From Siderastrea radians (lineage: Eukaryota > Cnidaria > Anthozoa > Scleractinia > Rhizangiidae): a DNA stretch of 64,000 bases. The DNA is taken from NCBI GenBank assembly GCA_964017195.1, contig OZ024888.1, positions 17,083,201-17,147,200 on the forward strand. The letters are read 5' to 3'. A program made the position numbers and the translations under genes. Below, in pieces: positions 1-14,100 of this stretch. Positions within the stretch are counted from its first letter, which is position 1, and the number at the start of each line of letters is the position of its first letter. The notes under the pieces were generated by a model. That model saw nothing but the letters and a program-made list of their open reading frames with translations, ran no database searches and was not told where the DNA came from.

Positions 1-968
1 AGGGGGGTTCATGGACCCTCCTTGGGTTTTCTTTATGTGACAATATTTCGAAAAGATTTCACCTTTAGTAGAAAGTGATATTATGTGTTGCCACGCTGCT
101 GGGGGCCTTTGACGTCATCCAAGATAGCCGCCAATTTGGGCACCATCTTGGATTTTACGGAAAATTATAAATTGTCAACAAACGTTAAAAATTGGAATTT
201 TTTTATGCTGGGCATGTAGAATATGACATAATTTAACACTTTGCTGCTTTTTGTTGACATTGTTTTGTGGCATTTTTCACCTAAAAAGGGTAAAAAACGC
301 GCATTTTTTTCAAAAATGGCTTGACCACATGCTACTTATGACGTCAAACCTCGTAACCATAGCAACTGATTCTCACCAAACTTGAAATTATGCACACAGC
401 TATTGAAAACGGCAGGTCTAGATAATAATTCGTGTTGAAAAAAAATTAAGAAAATTTGTACGCCCGAGAGTTAAGTCTTACTTTACCAAATTTCAAGAAG
501 GACATTGTCAGCACCAACACATTAGTAACACACATACCAAAAAACGAATGTAAGATACTAAAATGGACTAGCACTCATTGTTTTATTATCGTTTTTTGTT
601 TTTGTGTTTTTGTGTTTTTTTTTTTGGTTTAGAAAGAAAGTACCTACAAAATTACATCAGCTAATTAATAGACTTTTATCTTCCACGCGTTTTAATTCAG
701 CCCTAAAAAGGCATTCGTCTAATTATTGTAGTATTTTAATATGCAGTGTTATTTTATTTGAACGTTTAAATATCTCTTGAATTGCAGTAACTACTGGCGT
801 TCGAGTTCTTTTATTTGGAGTTATTACACCTGAAAAATTAGGTCTTTTACTATGGTCTGGTAATAGAGTCAAGTTAACTCCATAGGGTAAGATTTACTAC
901 ACTTAAGAAATGGATTTTAAGTTCAAGCTTCCATTTGGATAAATAATTTGATCCAATTTTCGAGTTAA
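1..968. other. Non-coding flank downstream of gene A
   Basis: No supported gene. The first 400 bases contain transposon-like sequence with TGACGTCA-type words; the rest is AT-rich with T runs near 600-625. Confidence 0.5.
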
Positions 969-1551
969 CCCTATTCTGCCTTGGCTTTTTTTTTAGTTTT
1001 TGAGCCTGGGGGGGGGGGCACAAAGTGCCCCCCTATAGATCTCGAGAAGTATAAAAGCTCTTGCGATGAAACTTGGTACGTTTGTAGCACGTCTTCAGCT
1101 TAACAGATTGGGATGATGATGTGTCAACTATGACGTGTCGTGACGTCACAATAACGTCAAAAACCCGCCATTTTTAATTTGAGGCCGCCATCTTGAATCC
1201 CAAACCTGCAGTCACACAGCTGACAATGACGTCACCAAAAAATATCTGACTTTGTTCTAAGAAACATACTTAGTCGAAACAAGCACACAAAAGTAAAAAA
1301 TTATCTTCTCCTTACTAACGAAGGGGAAAGACTGAAAAAAAGACAGAAAATAGTCAAAATACACTTCTGAGTAGACGGTTGCTATGGAAACGTCAATCAT
1401 CATAGACACGTCATTGACACAGAAAAAATTTTCTCTGATAAATTTTAGGAAAAGTCACGAGATTTGGTGATTATTCATCTAGCCGTTTAAAAGTTATAAT
1501 TCGTTAAAGTCAGCGGGGGCACAATGTGCCCCCCCCCCAGGCAGAATAGGG
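969..1551. mobile_element. TTAA-flanked MITE, family 1 copy 1
   Basis: 583 bp between TTAA at 965-968 and 1552-1555. Inverted ends read CCCTATTCTGCC and GGCAGAATAGGG, followed inward by G or C runs. No coding capacity. TTAA targets are used by piggyBac and Kolobok transposases; CCC-starting ends favour a piggyBac-type mobiliser, as inference. Copy 2 at 8510-9105 has the same orientation. Confidence 0.75.
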
Positions 1552-1555
1552 TTAA

Positions 1556-2252
1556 CATAACTCTGTAATTTTCTGCGTGTAAGTTGTATATCAGTGCCCC
1601 TTAATCGTATAACCACTAAAAATAACCATGCTGGAACTCAGTTGTCCTGAAATTACTGTTTGGAGAAGATTTGAAAAGGGACATCACCAAAATAAATTAC
1701 AGTACGACCACAAGAATATCTCAGGCATAATTTTGAAAGAATTTTTTTTAAACTAGCCAATCAGAAGTCGAGTTCAAAACAACAGAATAGTCACCAAATG
1801 TTCTTGACTAGTTGATATTCTGAAATGAGCTACATATATGGGTTGACAGCCTTCGATATCCATTAATAAAAGAAAGAAAGACAGACAAATTCACATTTTG
1901 GCAGTTCGTGTAGTCAAAATTGTAATGCTTAATGGCCATAAATTAGGAAATTAGGAAATTAGGGACTTTTAACTCACAAACTCGTGGCTTATGTAGTCAG
2001 CTCTTGGACTATACGTGTGGTCTTCCTTAACTTACCTAAAACACAGTCAGCTTATGGGAATAAGAAGCAAACTGCGGTGACTAACATGACAAAACAACGC
2101 ATGTTGTAAAAAAACATTGATATTATGAACTTAACGTTTTGTATGCTACAACATACATCTTCAGAAGTGACCGTTGGGCTAAATTCCAAAAAATATAAAT
2201 GCAAAGTGAAAGACTGGTACCTACTCAGCAAAATGGAAAATTATTAACAAAC

Positions 2253-2299
<47 letters not shown>

Positions 2300-3852
2300 G
2301 AAACGAATTTTTGCTGTAGATTCCAGTGGAACAAAACATTTACGCCTCATCGTCTTGAGTGGAGATTCGAAATCACTGTTAAATATGAGTTAATTATTTC
2401 CAATTTTGGTGTACGTGGTATATAATTTGTTCAACAAAAGTTAAACTAAGTTCTCAAATACTGGATCTTACCACGTTTGAATCTTATTGGGTTAACTCGT
2501 TTTTGATGTTGTTGTTTATGTTGTTTATATCATAGAAAACGTCATTCTGATACAGCTGGCGATATTTCTTACGATGATATTTTTGAAGTGGTAGGTATCA
2601 CATGATTGTTCAACTGAAACATGGCTTCATAACTTATACATGTACTAAACAACACTTGATTTGCCGAAGTTAGCTCGATGCAACTAAATGTTCTACGATC
2701 TTGGTTGTACTTTTAAGGATATCTCAAGATCACCTAATTGACCACTAAAAACTCGTCGACTTTACGATTGGTGTAGCAAAGAAACCGCAAATACAGCCTT
2801 GCATGTGCTGTATGTGTCACTGGTTAAAAAACATATTAAAGGGGCTACGTCACCGGGATTTTCACATTGGATTGAAATGCCCCTATAACATCAAAAGAAA
2901 AAAACACAGTGATTTTCTCAAAGAGAGAAGAAACCGTAATCAGTTTCTGGCGATTTTTCTAAGTAACAGAAGAGACACTTGAAAATATTAACCTTTTTTT
3001 TCTTTTCTTTTTTTTCAAGTTGCAACCCACTTCCATCCTTGCCATCCGTAGCCAAACACACTCAGCAATAGTTTCAGAAAACTGGTAGAGTTATTTTAAA
3101 AAATCAACCGTACGCGTTATTTCGGGGTTCCTCTGATTGCAATGTCTTTTTAGCTTTTTAAAGTAATCCCAAAAGTAGATGATAGAGCCCTCTATATTCT
3201 TGTTAAATGACAAATCGTCATTAAAAAAAAAACCATGAACACATGCACATGTGCACTGATAGAATGAATTAAAAACAACTCCAGTCCCTGCTTTCAAGTG
3301 ACATTTTGCTGTTGGGTTGTAAATCTACACGTGGAGTAACAAAAAGGAAAGCTGACCTACCAAATGTTAGTGTAATTATTTGTAATTCACATAAATAAAT
3401 CAAATAAGATCATACTTGTCTCTTTGCCATCGCTACATTGCATCTAGTTTATATCAGAACGTTAATTGCAACCACATCAAGGAAAATGAAATGGGAGTAT
3501 AGTTTCAGGCTCCCTTTTTGGCGGAAAATACTGAAGTCCCCCCCCCCCCCAAAAAAAAATCCGAAACTATATCTCCCCTGCTTTTGATACTTTGTTTCAT
3601 ATGCTTAATTTCAGTTATTCTGTCTTGTCTTTTATAATCGTCACACTTTAAAAGGAGATCTGTGAACATAATACTAAGTTAGAAATCAACCAGTTAATTG
3701 GCACCATGCATGGCCCTATTTTCTCTAATGAAGAAAGGCTGTGTTGCCACCTCTTACCAAAGTACACGACTCCACCAGTGTTACGACAGGATGGATACAA
3801 TCCAAATTGTTCTGTCTGTGCGAATGGTGTTCACTACAAGTGATATGCTAAC
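1556..3852. other. Non-coding stretch containing the presumed gene A 3' region
   Basis: I see no gene. Contents: an (ATT)n microsatellite at about 2247-2299 and a small hairpin at 3493-3577 with arms GGGAGTATAGTTTC and GAAACTATATCTCCC around a C run. The gene A 3' UTR must lie immediately below 3853, but no AATAAA was found on the minus strand in the nearest 700 nt. Confidence 0.4.
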
Positions 3853-4268
3853 TTATCTTAATTCACAGATATACCCTTGACTATCTGAGCAATATTGGTC
3901 TTGCCACTGCCCGTCATAATTTTTAGAATAGTAAGATCCCTTTCTTATTTCTACACAGTCCTGGTTTTTATAGTTATTTGGCTGGCCACTTCCCCAGTTT
4001 GTGTAACCTGTTAATCCAGTTCCGTCAGACCACTTCCATGTACCTTCGTTTACAGAATCGGAAAGTCCAATCCAGTAGTGGACCGATCCCCCAGATAGAA
4101 ATTTACTTTTAATGAAGTCGTTTTCCTCAGAGGACTCAATCTTTACCAAGAAAGATCCCATGTTCTTGCATGCGGCATCCGCGTTGTTCCAGGTCTGACC
4201 TACCGTGATAAGTGTATAACACGATCCCTCATAGGCTGTCCAGAATGATGACGGGCACTGCAACAGAA
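3853..4268 (-). CDS. Gene A exon 14: C-type lectin domain and stop codon
   Basis: The acceptor CTTCACAG gives [10 protein letters not shown] in phase 1. About 135 residues form a long-form CTLD with six cysteines (CPSSFW, CYTL, ACKN, DCVEI, YCSDS, ICELR), the WIGLSD core strand and a QPN motif. QPN replaces the classical EPN/QPD sugar-binding triplet and WQD replaces WND, so calcium-dependent sugar specificity cannot be predicted. TAA at 3855-3853 ends the protein right after CELR, as usual for a C-terminal CTLD. Confidence 0.9.
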
Positions 4269-7200
4269 CTGTGAAGAACGAAAAAATAATTTCGAAACCA
4301 TCCATACACAACCTGTTACAAAATAAACGTAATATTGCATAGCCATCTCCGGCAGCCAAGAGAGTCATCCAACAGTTACAACAATTCCAGCTCTCTTACT
4401 TAATGATTTTGACCTTTTAATTTCTATCCTCCCTGAATAAGTATGTCTAGGAAAGTATGCTATGAACTGTTTACCTAAGTTAATGGTTTCAACTGAATTC
4501 AATTCAACTGCGTGATAGAAAAAGAGCTAGATAGCTTTAATTTTATTTCAGTATTCAGAAGATGTGGACTTTATTCACGCACTCAAAACTTAAGAATATC
4601 CTGCAGCTTCCAGCTACTACTTGAACAGCCCAGAGTAAATAATTCACGACTTCAATGTGATTAATGTCATCAGTGAGTAATCAGTAAATAATTATATTAA
4701 CTGGTTTACCATTGAGTGTTGCTGATGCTCAATGAGTTCTTAATAACTAAGCAATACCCACAAACGTTTTAGGCCAAAAATTGATCTTGATGTCCATAAC
4801 AGTCGCTTTAGATTTTAAAATACTATTTTTAAATTGTTCTTGACCTAACTGATTAGTCGTTGGTATCACTGAAATCCCTGATTCTCCAGGAATTTTAGCC
4901 TCGTTTAATTCAATGCTCCTTCTTAAGTTATTGAAAAATCATCTTCAGGGAACTGAGGAGTATTGGCTGCAGCTTCATTTCTCTGGGGCTTTTTACTGAT
5001 GTGTTATAACTAAAAATTCATTTCAATGGTTAAATTTTCGAATACCACTCAAAACCTGAGACGTACATCGTAAATAAAAGCTACACAACATATTTAACTT
5101 CATGAAAGGAAAGAACTGGCTTGCCGTTTGAGTGGTCATACTCCAGAGTTGAAATATTTCCAGTACGAAAATGATACCTTGACAAGCAGTGCCATTTCCA
5201 TTGTATCCGCTTCGGCATGTGCAGTTAAATGACCCATCAAAGTTATGACAATCTGCGTCTTGGTGACAGTTGTTGTTCTCTGGGCTCGAGCATTCATCTA
5301 CATCTGAATAATAGAAATAAAAGCTGCCTGTTGTTTGATTGAATTGTAATAGTATTTTCTGTTGAGAGTTTTCAGCAACACGTCATGGCGCTTTACATTC
5401 TCCGAATTTTCATCTCCTTCGTAGAAATGTCCCTGCACATGCTACCTTCATTAGTACCACAAATTTGCGGCATATAAGGCTTATTCGTTTGCTTAGTTAA
5501 AATATTCTTTTTCTCCTCTTCCACTTCGACTTCTGAGTATGCATATACGCTATTTTTTTCCCGTTCGTGGCGACTATTTACGTAGAAATAAAACGTGGTT
5601 GCACCACCCTAGGTATTCAGCATGCCATTAAATTTCAACACCTTCAATCTTCTACACGCTGACGTCACTTGCAAATTAGGTTATGTGGCTGATCACGCAC
5701 TATACGTAGAGTTTCCAAAACTCGGCTTCTCATTGGTAGGTTTACCTGGGGAAACTGAACGACCTTTTAATCTACATAGGGTTTTGCTTGGGGCATTTTC
5801 TTTTGTTCTCAGAAGCTTTTCTCCAGAAAAAAAAAAATATGAATGAGCAACTAGCCAACTAACAAATTGAATATGAAATGAAAATGTCACTTTCTTTTCG
5901 CTTCCTTCGGGCATTTGAATAATTGCATATTAAAAACATTGTACCCTCGTCACCCACCCAATCTTCTGCAACAATAGCTGTGGTTACACGAGGCAGCTTT
6001 ACCTAGGTAAATATGAGGTTTCTCCGAGAAAAGGGGCGTTTTCTTGTATAACCGATTTCACCTCGGGAAAATTTACCTAAGCGAAATTTTATGGCAAAGT
6101 GACAGTAGAACATGCCCCAGGCAACCCAATGTAGATTGAAAGGTCGTTCAATTTCCCCAGGCAAACATAACAATAAGAAGCCGAGTTTTGGGCCCTGCAC
6201 GTACAGTGCGTGACCAGCTAGTTGACCTAGTTTGTAAGCAGCCTACGCGCGTAGAAAGGGTGAAGATTGTTTCTTTCCGAATAATGCTTCAAGTATACTG
6301 AATTTTAACGGACTGATAAGGTATACAGCACGTTTTATTTATGTGTATCGAGTATTCCTATTCGATTAAATAAACATTGGATGCAAAAGAGATAAGCGTA
6401 GCTTGCACATGCAAAAGTCACTCAGCTGGAAAATTTACCGCCTTTGAATTCCCTGGATGTGTGTAGCCGTAAATTGAAAACCTTAGCTATCCTACAAACG
6501 AAAAATTATGCTAGGGAAATCATGTTTACTTAGGTGGTGTAACTATGGCTAATGTCCTTCTCATTGTTTGTGCTTTTGACTAAGCAATCCAGTATTATCT
6601 CGTATATATCCTCTTGAACAATACAGCACGTGCTTTAAACTTCTAATATTCTAAAATGCATTACCCTCAACGTGGGAAATTTAAAAGGAGCTCGCCAGCT
6701 AACTAAAGGTAATTAAAAATATGGATCAACGCATGGAAGGAGTGAGTAAACTACCATGTTACTGTCTTCATCGATACCCTATTCGGACAGGGGGGGTACA
6801 CACACACAAGGGGGAGAATCTGCCAACGCGGACTTTGGAAGTTTAGAACTTTGTTAATACGCAAGACAAAGTCACCAAAACTTGGTAACTTTTCCTAAAG
6901 TTGATCTGGGAACAATTTGGTATAACAAGTTCTTGTCCATTATATTTGACGCTACCATCACCACCACATTTTGAAAGGCATTTTCTCAGAATTTTGAAAT
7001 TTCCTTTTTTAAAGGAAAGTTATAACTTTTTTTTAGGTTACTTTTATATAGGGATGAGTAGAGATTTTTAAAAAATGTGATAAAAATACTACTATTAATA
7101 ATAAAATGAATCATTACCATTGCAATCCACGCCATCTCCAGTGTAACCAGGTCTGCAATTGCATTCAAATAGTCCAGGTTTATTTACACAGTCTGCGTTT

Positions 7201-8096
7201 GACGAGCAGTTGTTGGCGCCGGGGGTGTTGCATTCATCCAAATCTGTAAGTAATCGATTGCCTCAGATTACTGCGCAAAACGTACATTTGCCACTTGAAC
7301 AAACTTTTTGTTTGTTTGTTTGTTTGTTTTTTACAACTTTTTGCCACGTTTAGATCGCCAATACGTTTCATGAACTACGAAAGGAGAAGTTTGGAGCGTG
7401 AGCTTAAAACTTGGCAATTTCGCCTCGCAAAATTCTTTAATTTTAAACCTTACATATAAAGGAAATAGTGGCTGGATGTTGTTGCTGTTTTTTATGATAT
7501 TTTTATCATTAAAAATTATGATTATTTTTTATGATAATTTTTTTTTTATTTTAAGAGGTTTTTTTTGGCAGCACCTGCCGTTTTCAGCACCTGCTCAATT
7601 GTTACAAATTCGGAAAAAAAAAAGAAAAAAAACCTTTGGTGCGGATCCGTTACCAGAAATGGCATTATACCCAACGTGACTGGTCAAGCCATTTTCACAC
7701 GTTTCTTGCACCTTTTTGTATGCGGATTAATATATAATCGTTTCCGACAATGATTGAAATCCAAAATGGCAGCCATGACTTTACAGGCTCCCAGCAACGC
7801 AACAGCTCAGAATATTAACCTCATCTTATCGAGGACATCACAGAAAAGGCAGGGAAATTGCATGTTTTCATTTGCTATTAAAACAGAGAACAAAACCCAG
7901 TGGGGGATAACATTCCATCTACCAACCCCTCTCTTGTGTCATAGCGGGGGTATATCTTCGCTTGTAAGTCCGAGGTTTAAGTGTTAACGGATTCATAATA
8001 AATGTAGTGTAGTACAGCGTTACATGAGTGATTCTGTTCTTGGAATAATTCAGTCCATAGGAGCAAACAACATTCAAGTCAAGAGACAAAAAGAAT

Positions 8097-8132
<36 letters not shown>

Positions 8133-11100
8133 GCAGAAGCAACAACAACACAATATCATTCAATTTGCTACAAATGGCAAAGGTCTTGAGCCCTGAGGTG
8201 TTGTGCATAATCATGTGTCATTGCCACAAACTCCCGATGTTTATTCTCGGTGTAGAGCGTGAAATTTTGCGCAAATTTCAAATCATCAGGAATGAAGGCT
8301 AAAAAATCCAGAATGGTGAAATCCTTTCTCAACGTACCATTGCAATTCACACCATCTCCAGTATATCCAGGTTTGCAGTTACATCCAAGCGATCCAGCCT
8401 CATTCACACAGTCTGCGTTTGACGAGCAGTTATTGGCACCAGGTGAAGCACAATCATCCACACCTGTGAGAAAGTCACTAAGTGTCATAAAATAGATTGA
8501 ACGTGTTAACCCTATTTCGCCTGGGCTTTTTTTTAGTTTCTGAACCTGGGGGGGGGCACAAAAAGCCCCCCCCCCAGAGATCTCGAAAAGTATTCAAGTT
8601 CTTGTGATGAAACCTGGTACGTTTTACGTACGTAATAAGCTTAACAGATTATGTTTATGACGTGTCGATTATGACGTTTCATGACGTCAAAATGACGTCA
8701 AAAAGCAGCCATTTTGCATTTTGAGCCGACGTATTGGATCCCGAACATGCAGTCATACATATTGACAATGACGTCATCGAAAAATATATGAATTTGTTCT
8801 AAGAAACATATTTAATCAACACAAGCACAAAAAAGTAAAGGACTATCTTCTTCTCACAAACGAAGGGGAAAAACTGAAAAAAAACTGAAAAAAAGACAGA
8901 AAATACTCAAAACACCTCCTGAATAGACGGTTGCTATGGAAACGTCAATCTCCATAGACACGTCATTGACACAGGAAAAATTTTTCTGCTAAATTTCAGG
9001 AAAAGTCACGAGATTTGGTGATTATTCGTCTCGCCGTTTAAAAGTTATAATTCGTTAAAGTCAGCGCGGGCACAATATGCCCTCCCCCCCCCAGGCTAAA
9101 TAGGATTAATGTTCTTATTCTAGAATGAGTTGTTCTCAACGTTGGGCAGGAGAGCAGGTCAGCCTGCCATATCTTGAGGTAAGCATGTGGGACCAATGCG
9201 TTGAACAAGTGAGTAAACTACGATTATTATCTTCATCGTAAAGTTGTTGGCGCAGGGTGAATTGTATTCGTCCACATCTGTAAAAAGTCGAGCTGTTTAG
9301 GTTACTGCGCTAACACTAACCCTTCCGTTGCCAAACTTTTTGATATGTTTTTGACAAATGTTTGATGGCTTCCGTCTCAGATTTTAAATCAGTGTAATGA
9401 ACTATGGGAAAGGGATTTGGGAGAGCCTGGGCTTAAAACTTGACAATTTTGTCTTTCAAAGTTCTTTCATCTAAACCATTTTGCCATTTTATCAACATAC
9501 CATTGCAATCCACTCCATCTCCAGTATATCCAGATTTGCAGTTGCATCCAAACGATCCAGGTTCATTTACACAGTCTGCGTTTGACGAGCAGTTATTGGA
9601 ACCAGGTATATTGCATTCGTCTAACGCACCTGTACAAATGCTACCATCACCACTGTACCCATTTCGACATGTGCAATAGAAAGACCCATCAGTGTTATGA
9701 CAATCTGCGTACTGGTGGCAGTCGTTGGATGAGCTACTAGAGCACTCGTCAATATCTGCCGCTGCAAAATGGGAAAATAAACGCTTTATTCAAAGGAACT
9801 CTGTAAGCTAGTTTTAGGAAAAATAGATAAAGGTCTTCTTTACACCAGTGGTAATATAACAAACGACATAATGGTCCAAATGTTAATTTCTTTGACTTGG
9901 GATAGCCAACAGTTTTATATAGCGAAAACTAACAAACACAATATCAATACGACTTATGGAATGAAAAGTAGAGAGAATAAGACGGCAACTTACCTGCACT
10001 GTCATACACCTCCACCCGAAGACAATTATAGACATGTTGGTTAGTTGGATGAAAGCGGACGTACTTAGCGGTTATCGGAACTGGTAAACTGTGTTGTTCA
10101 ACTGTGAGGCTGTCACTATTCCTGTGAAATTCCTTCAAATAAAGCAAAATCGATTTGTATTTAAGTATAAATCAAACAGACATGTACCTTGATTTCAAAG
10201 TAATTATAACTGAAACATTACAGAACAGACTCAAAGTCAACTGCTAGCACCCCCCCCCTCCCCACCTCCCCCTCCCCGGTGAGACATGCTGTGGAGAGAA
10301 AGCTTCAACTTGCAAACTTAACCGTATCGGTGACTGGTCGTATAAACGGTGGCACTGGCCATGACATTCGATCAATAATATTGTATTCATTGAACATTTT
10401 TTCCAAGAAAGACTTAAAAACGGAATAGAGGTAAGGTTGCTACCACGATGCCATTACTAGCTGATATACATGGTGTTATGAAATACCTTAAACGGATTAA
10501 GAAAACAATTCAAAACGTACTACGCAACCTTCAAGTTACATTGTGAAAGCTTTAAAAGGACGCATAAACGATTAAATTTCAGGAAGAAAGTTTGACGTAC
10601 TTAACACTCATTTACGCTCAAACAAGTAAAACATCTCTTACCACTTCTGTGCCACTTGCATCCCGGTAGGTGGTCCAACCACTCCCATCAAGTGAGTGGG
10701 ACAGCTTAAAATGCGTAACCCACCCTACGTTTGCTTTGTCTCCTTGAGTAGCGACCCCACATATGTCAACTGTTTTCCCAAGATCAACTTGAAGCCAGTC
10801 CTGATTCCCAAAAGGGCTTTGTGCACACCAGCCATTCCCTCTGTTTCCATTCATTCGGCCATAAAAAGGATAGTTATTACCATTTAACCAAGTAGAGGCT
10901 GTCATCTGATTATCAGGGATGACACCGGGATCGGTAACACCAACAGCGTTATTGAAGCAACCATCAGATATTTCTACAAGTGAATTGACAACTTAGTACA
11001 CAGAAGCAGAATTGAAAGAGAATATAGTAATCGAACAATTACAGCTTTTCTTAGGCGCTTCTATTGTTGAAATTTTCAACAACTAAACAATTTAAGATTA

Positions 11101-14100
11101 TCGCCCTGTATTGCATTGCGCATCCCTTCTGCGCGCAATTCGCGTCCAGGGAGTTATAGGTTTCTTATGAGGCTAAGCTCACCAGAGAAAAGAAAAGTCA
11201 TTTACTCTTAAACAAGCATGGTGACCTATCTTTTTTTCCGCATTTTTTTTTTTGACCTATAGTTCATCCTCTTTTTGTTCAAAGAGTTAGAATAAAAACA
11301 CATGTTCGAAAAAAAATTAATACTAGAAACGCGTTACTCATCGAGATGAAATCACGACCTTAAAAACAAGTACGTGAGGAAGGTTTTAAGTAAATTTCGT
11401 CTGATGTTTCAAGCATCTGCCATAAAACATCTTGTAAATTTTTCCTTGTTATCGATATTTTACATCTAGTACATTTTTTCAAGATTTTGCTTTAATTACG
11501 TGCTTCCTGTTCCTATGGAACGTAGCGTAAACTGATCAAGTAAACATGTGTTTGTTCGGCGAAATTGCATGAAATTATGGGGTAACTTGAGGCGATGATA
11601 TCTCTTAAAAGGACATGGGGACTTATTCTTCTTATTTTATATTTCAAAACATTGCACGATAGATAACAACTTGTGAAAGTCTGACAAAAATCGCATGTTA
11701 AATTTCATTTCGGGGGAATGGCCTTAAACAGCTTAGAGGTCATTAAGAAAAATAAAACAATGATATAGATTTAACTACAGGGCAATCAGCAATTAGGGTG
11801 TGAATGGTACGCAAACTAAAATTGCTCAAATGATTGATTCTTAAGGTGGCTTACTACAGTTTTTCTGAGACAATTGCGCGTGCTGAGAAATTCTCTCTGA
11901 CGCCATTTTTTTTTTTGCGCGTGCAATACTTTACGCCATCATCTAGAAAATGCTGAAAACACCTCTGAGATCTGGCTTGTAGAAATCGCTCGTGGCGTAC
12001 TATTAACATTCTTTATCATGAATGGACGAAGTCTTGAAGCAGTTAGTGAGCGCTACCGGTATAAAATAACTGTAAAACCTTGACAAAAACCTCGTGAAGT
12101 TGTTTTAAAAATTCCTATGTTTCTCGCAAGCGCCATATTGCGCTATTTCAGCGCGAGCTTAAGTTGCACACATGCTCAGTTTTGCGCAAGAAGGAAGTCG
12201 CAAAAAAATCGCAAATCGACTTTTTGACCCCAATCTACTCGAAAACTGACCGTATAAACCACAGTAAAAAAATTCAGAATCAATTCATAGTAGTAAGTTT
12301 CACCCGTAGACAAAATATTAGCAAAATCTGTAAGAGAGATTTTTAGAAATTCTCAAAAAAGCGAAAATTCGACATTTTCTTCATTAGCAAAAACTGTGCC
12401 TTACAGATTTGCATTTTCTTTTGCATCAGTTATTTATTTATAGCCACTTTCCAAATCCTGAAAAAATTGAGGTTGGGTCGTACAGCTAGATTTTGAGAAA
12501 AAAGCCCTAAAAATGTCTAGTTTCCAGTCCCCTTCTAGCACTCGGTCTGTTATATTTGATATTTTCTAAGTTTCTCGTATTTCCTGTACAGGATAATAAG
12601 GAATAATATCATTTCTTTTAACAGTTGTAGCAACAAATTACCCAAAAGAAAACTCCTTTTAGCTTTAAACTAAAGTTTTGAAAAGGTTATCGTTCTCTTC
12701 TGAAAACTGTAAGCCACCTTAAAGCTAAAAGCCATGTACTCCTCGACTGCGTACAATAAACAGCAACGCAAAGCCATTCTGGTTCCCTTCTAGCTCATCT
12801 GGCCTTTAGACTAACCATGCCTTCCACATAGTCTAGAGGGTTTTGCATACACATAATTTATCTCTCCAGTTACAAATATTGCGACCACGAATAAGCGAAT
12901 AACTATAAAAAATCGTGATTCTGATTAATTAATGCAAACAGACAACATTCATTACTATTCATCAAATGACGCCATTTCTTCAGCGAATTAGTTACTACAT
13001 TCAAACCAACATCGAACTTGTCCAAAATTTTCAAAAGCAAGGCGTTTTGGGAAACAAGAAAAAATAAAATACAAATGCATGGGGGAGTGAGCTAATTTGG
13101 TTTCTTTCCTCATCTGTAAACGATAAAAAATTTGGCCACATGGAGTTAGTTGCTAAACAGGCATAAGGAGAAGTTAGTTTCTTGCTGAACAATACGAATC
13201 ACTTCCGAGTGGCATTGTTTTCCCCTTCAGTTGTTTGATTAAGACAAAAACTAACCACTGCAATTCACGCCATCCCCAGTGTATCCAGATTTACAGTTGC
13301 ATTCAAACGATCCAGGTTTATTTACACAATCCGATTTGGACGAACAGTTATTGGCATCAGGTGTGTTACATTCATCAACATCTGCAAAGGAATCAGTGCC
13401 TGTTATCTTCTCACTTGAGCACGTTGATTTACAAATATTCCAGACTAACGAGGTATGTAATGTTAAAGAAAAAAAAACAAAGAGAAAACAACAACAACAA
13501 CAACAACAACACTAGCATCATTTTCCAGTTCTGAGTTGATGGAGACAATCTCCAAAATATGTTATTGTTAAAGTTCTATAGTTACCATAATTATTAAGAC
13601 TACATGGAACCAAAATTGTTGATTTTGTTCCTTACTCCGAGAGAACAAGAGCTCCAGTCCCCCAGCCTCACAAAGAAAATTATAGGGATCTTGGGAACTA
13701 CGCGTTGAGAGTGAAAACTTACCATTACAATTCACACCATCTCCAGTGTAACCAGGTGTACAATTACATTCAAACGATCCAGGTTTGTTTACACAGTCCG
13801 CGTTTGACGAGCAGTTATTGGCACCAGGTGTACTGCATTCATCTACATCTGCAACAGAGCGAAGCTTCCCTTCATTGCAACTTATCAGCCTACTGCGGAT
13901 AAGCTTGGCGATAAGTTGCAGACCAAGACAGAAGGCAGATAATGGGATTCAGTTACACATAGTCTGTTTCCCAGTACTATTCCCTTAGGATCATTATACT
14001 GGTGTAGCCCGGCAGCTAGTCTGCATACTAGTCGTTTGCGCATAATAATGTGAACGACAGTACGTAAAGTTTTATTTACTAACAACCTACCACTGCAATT

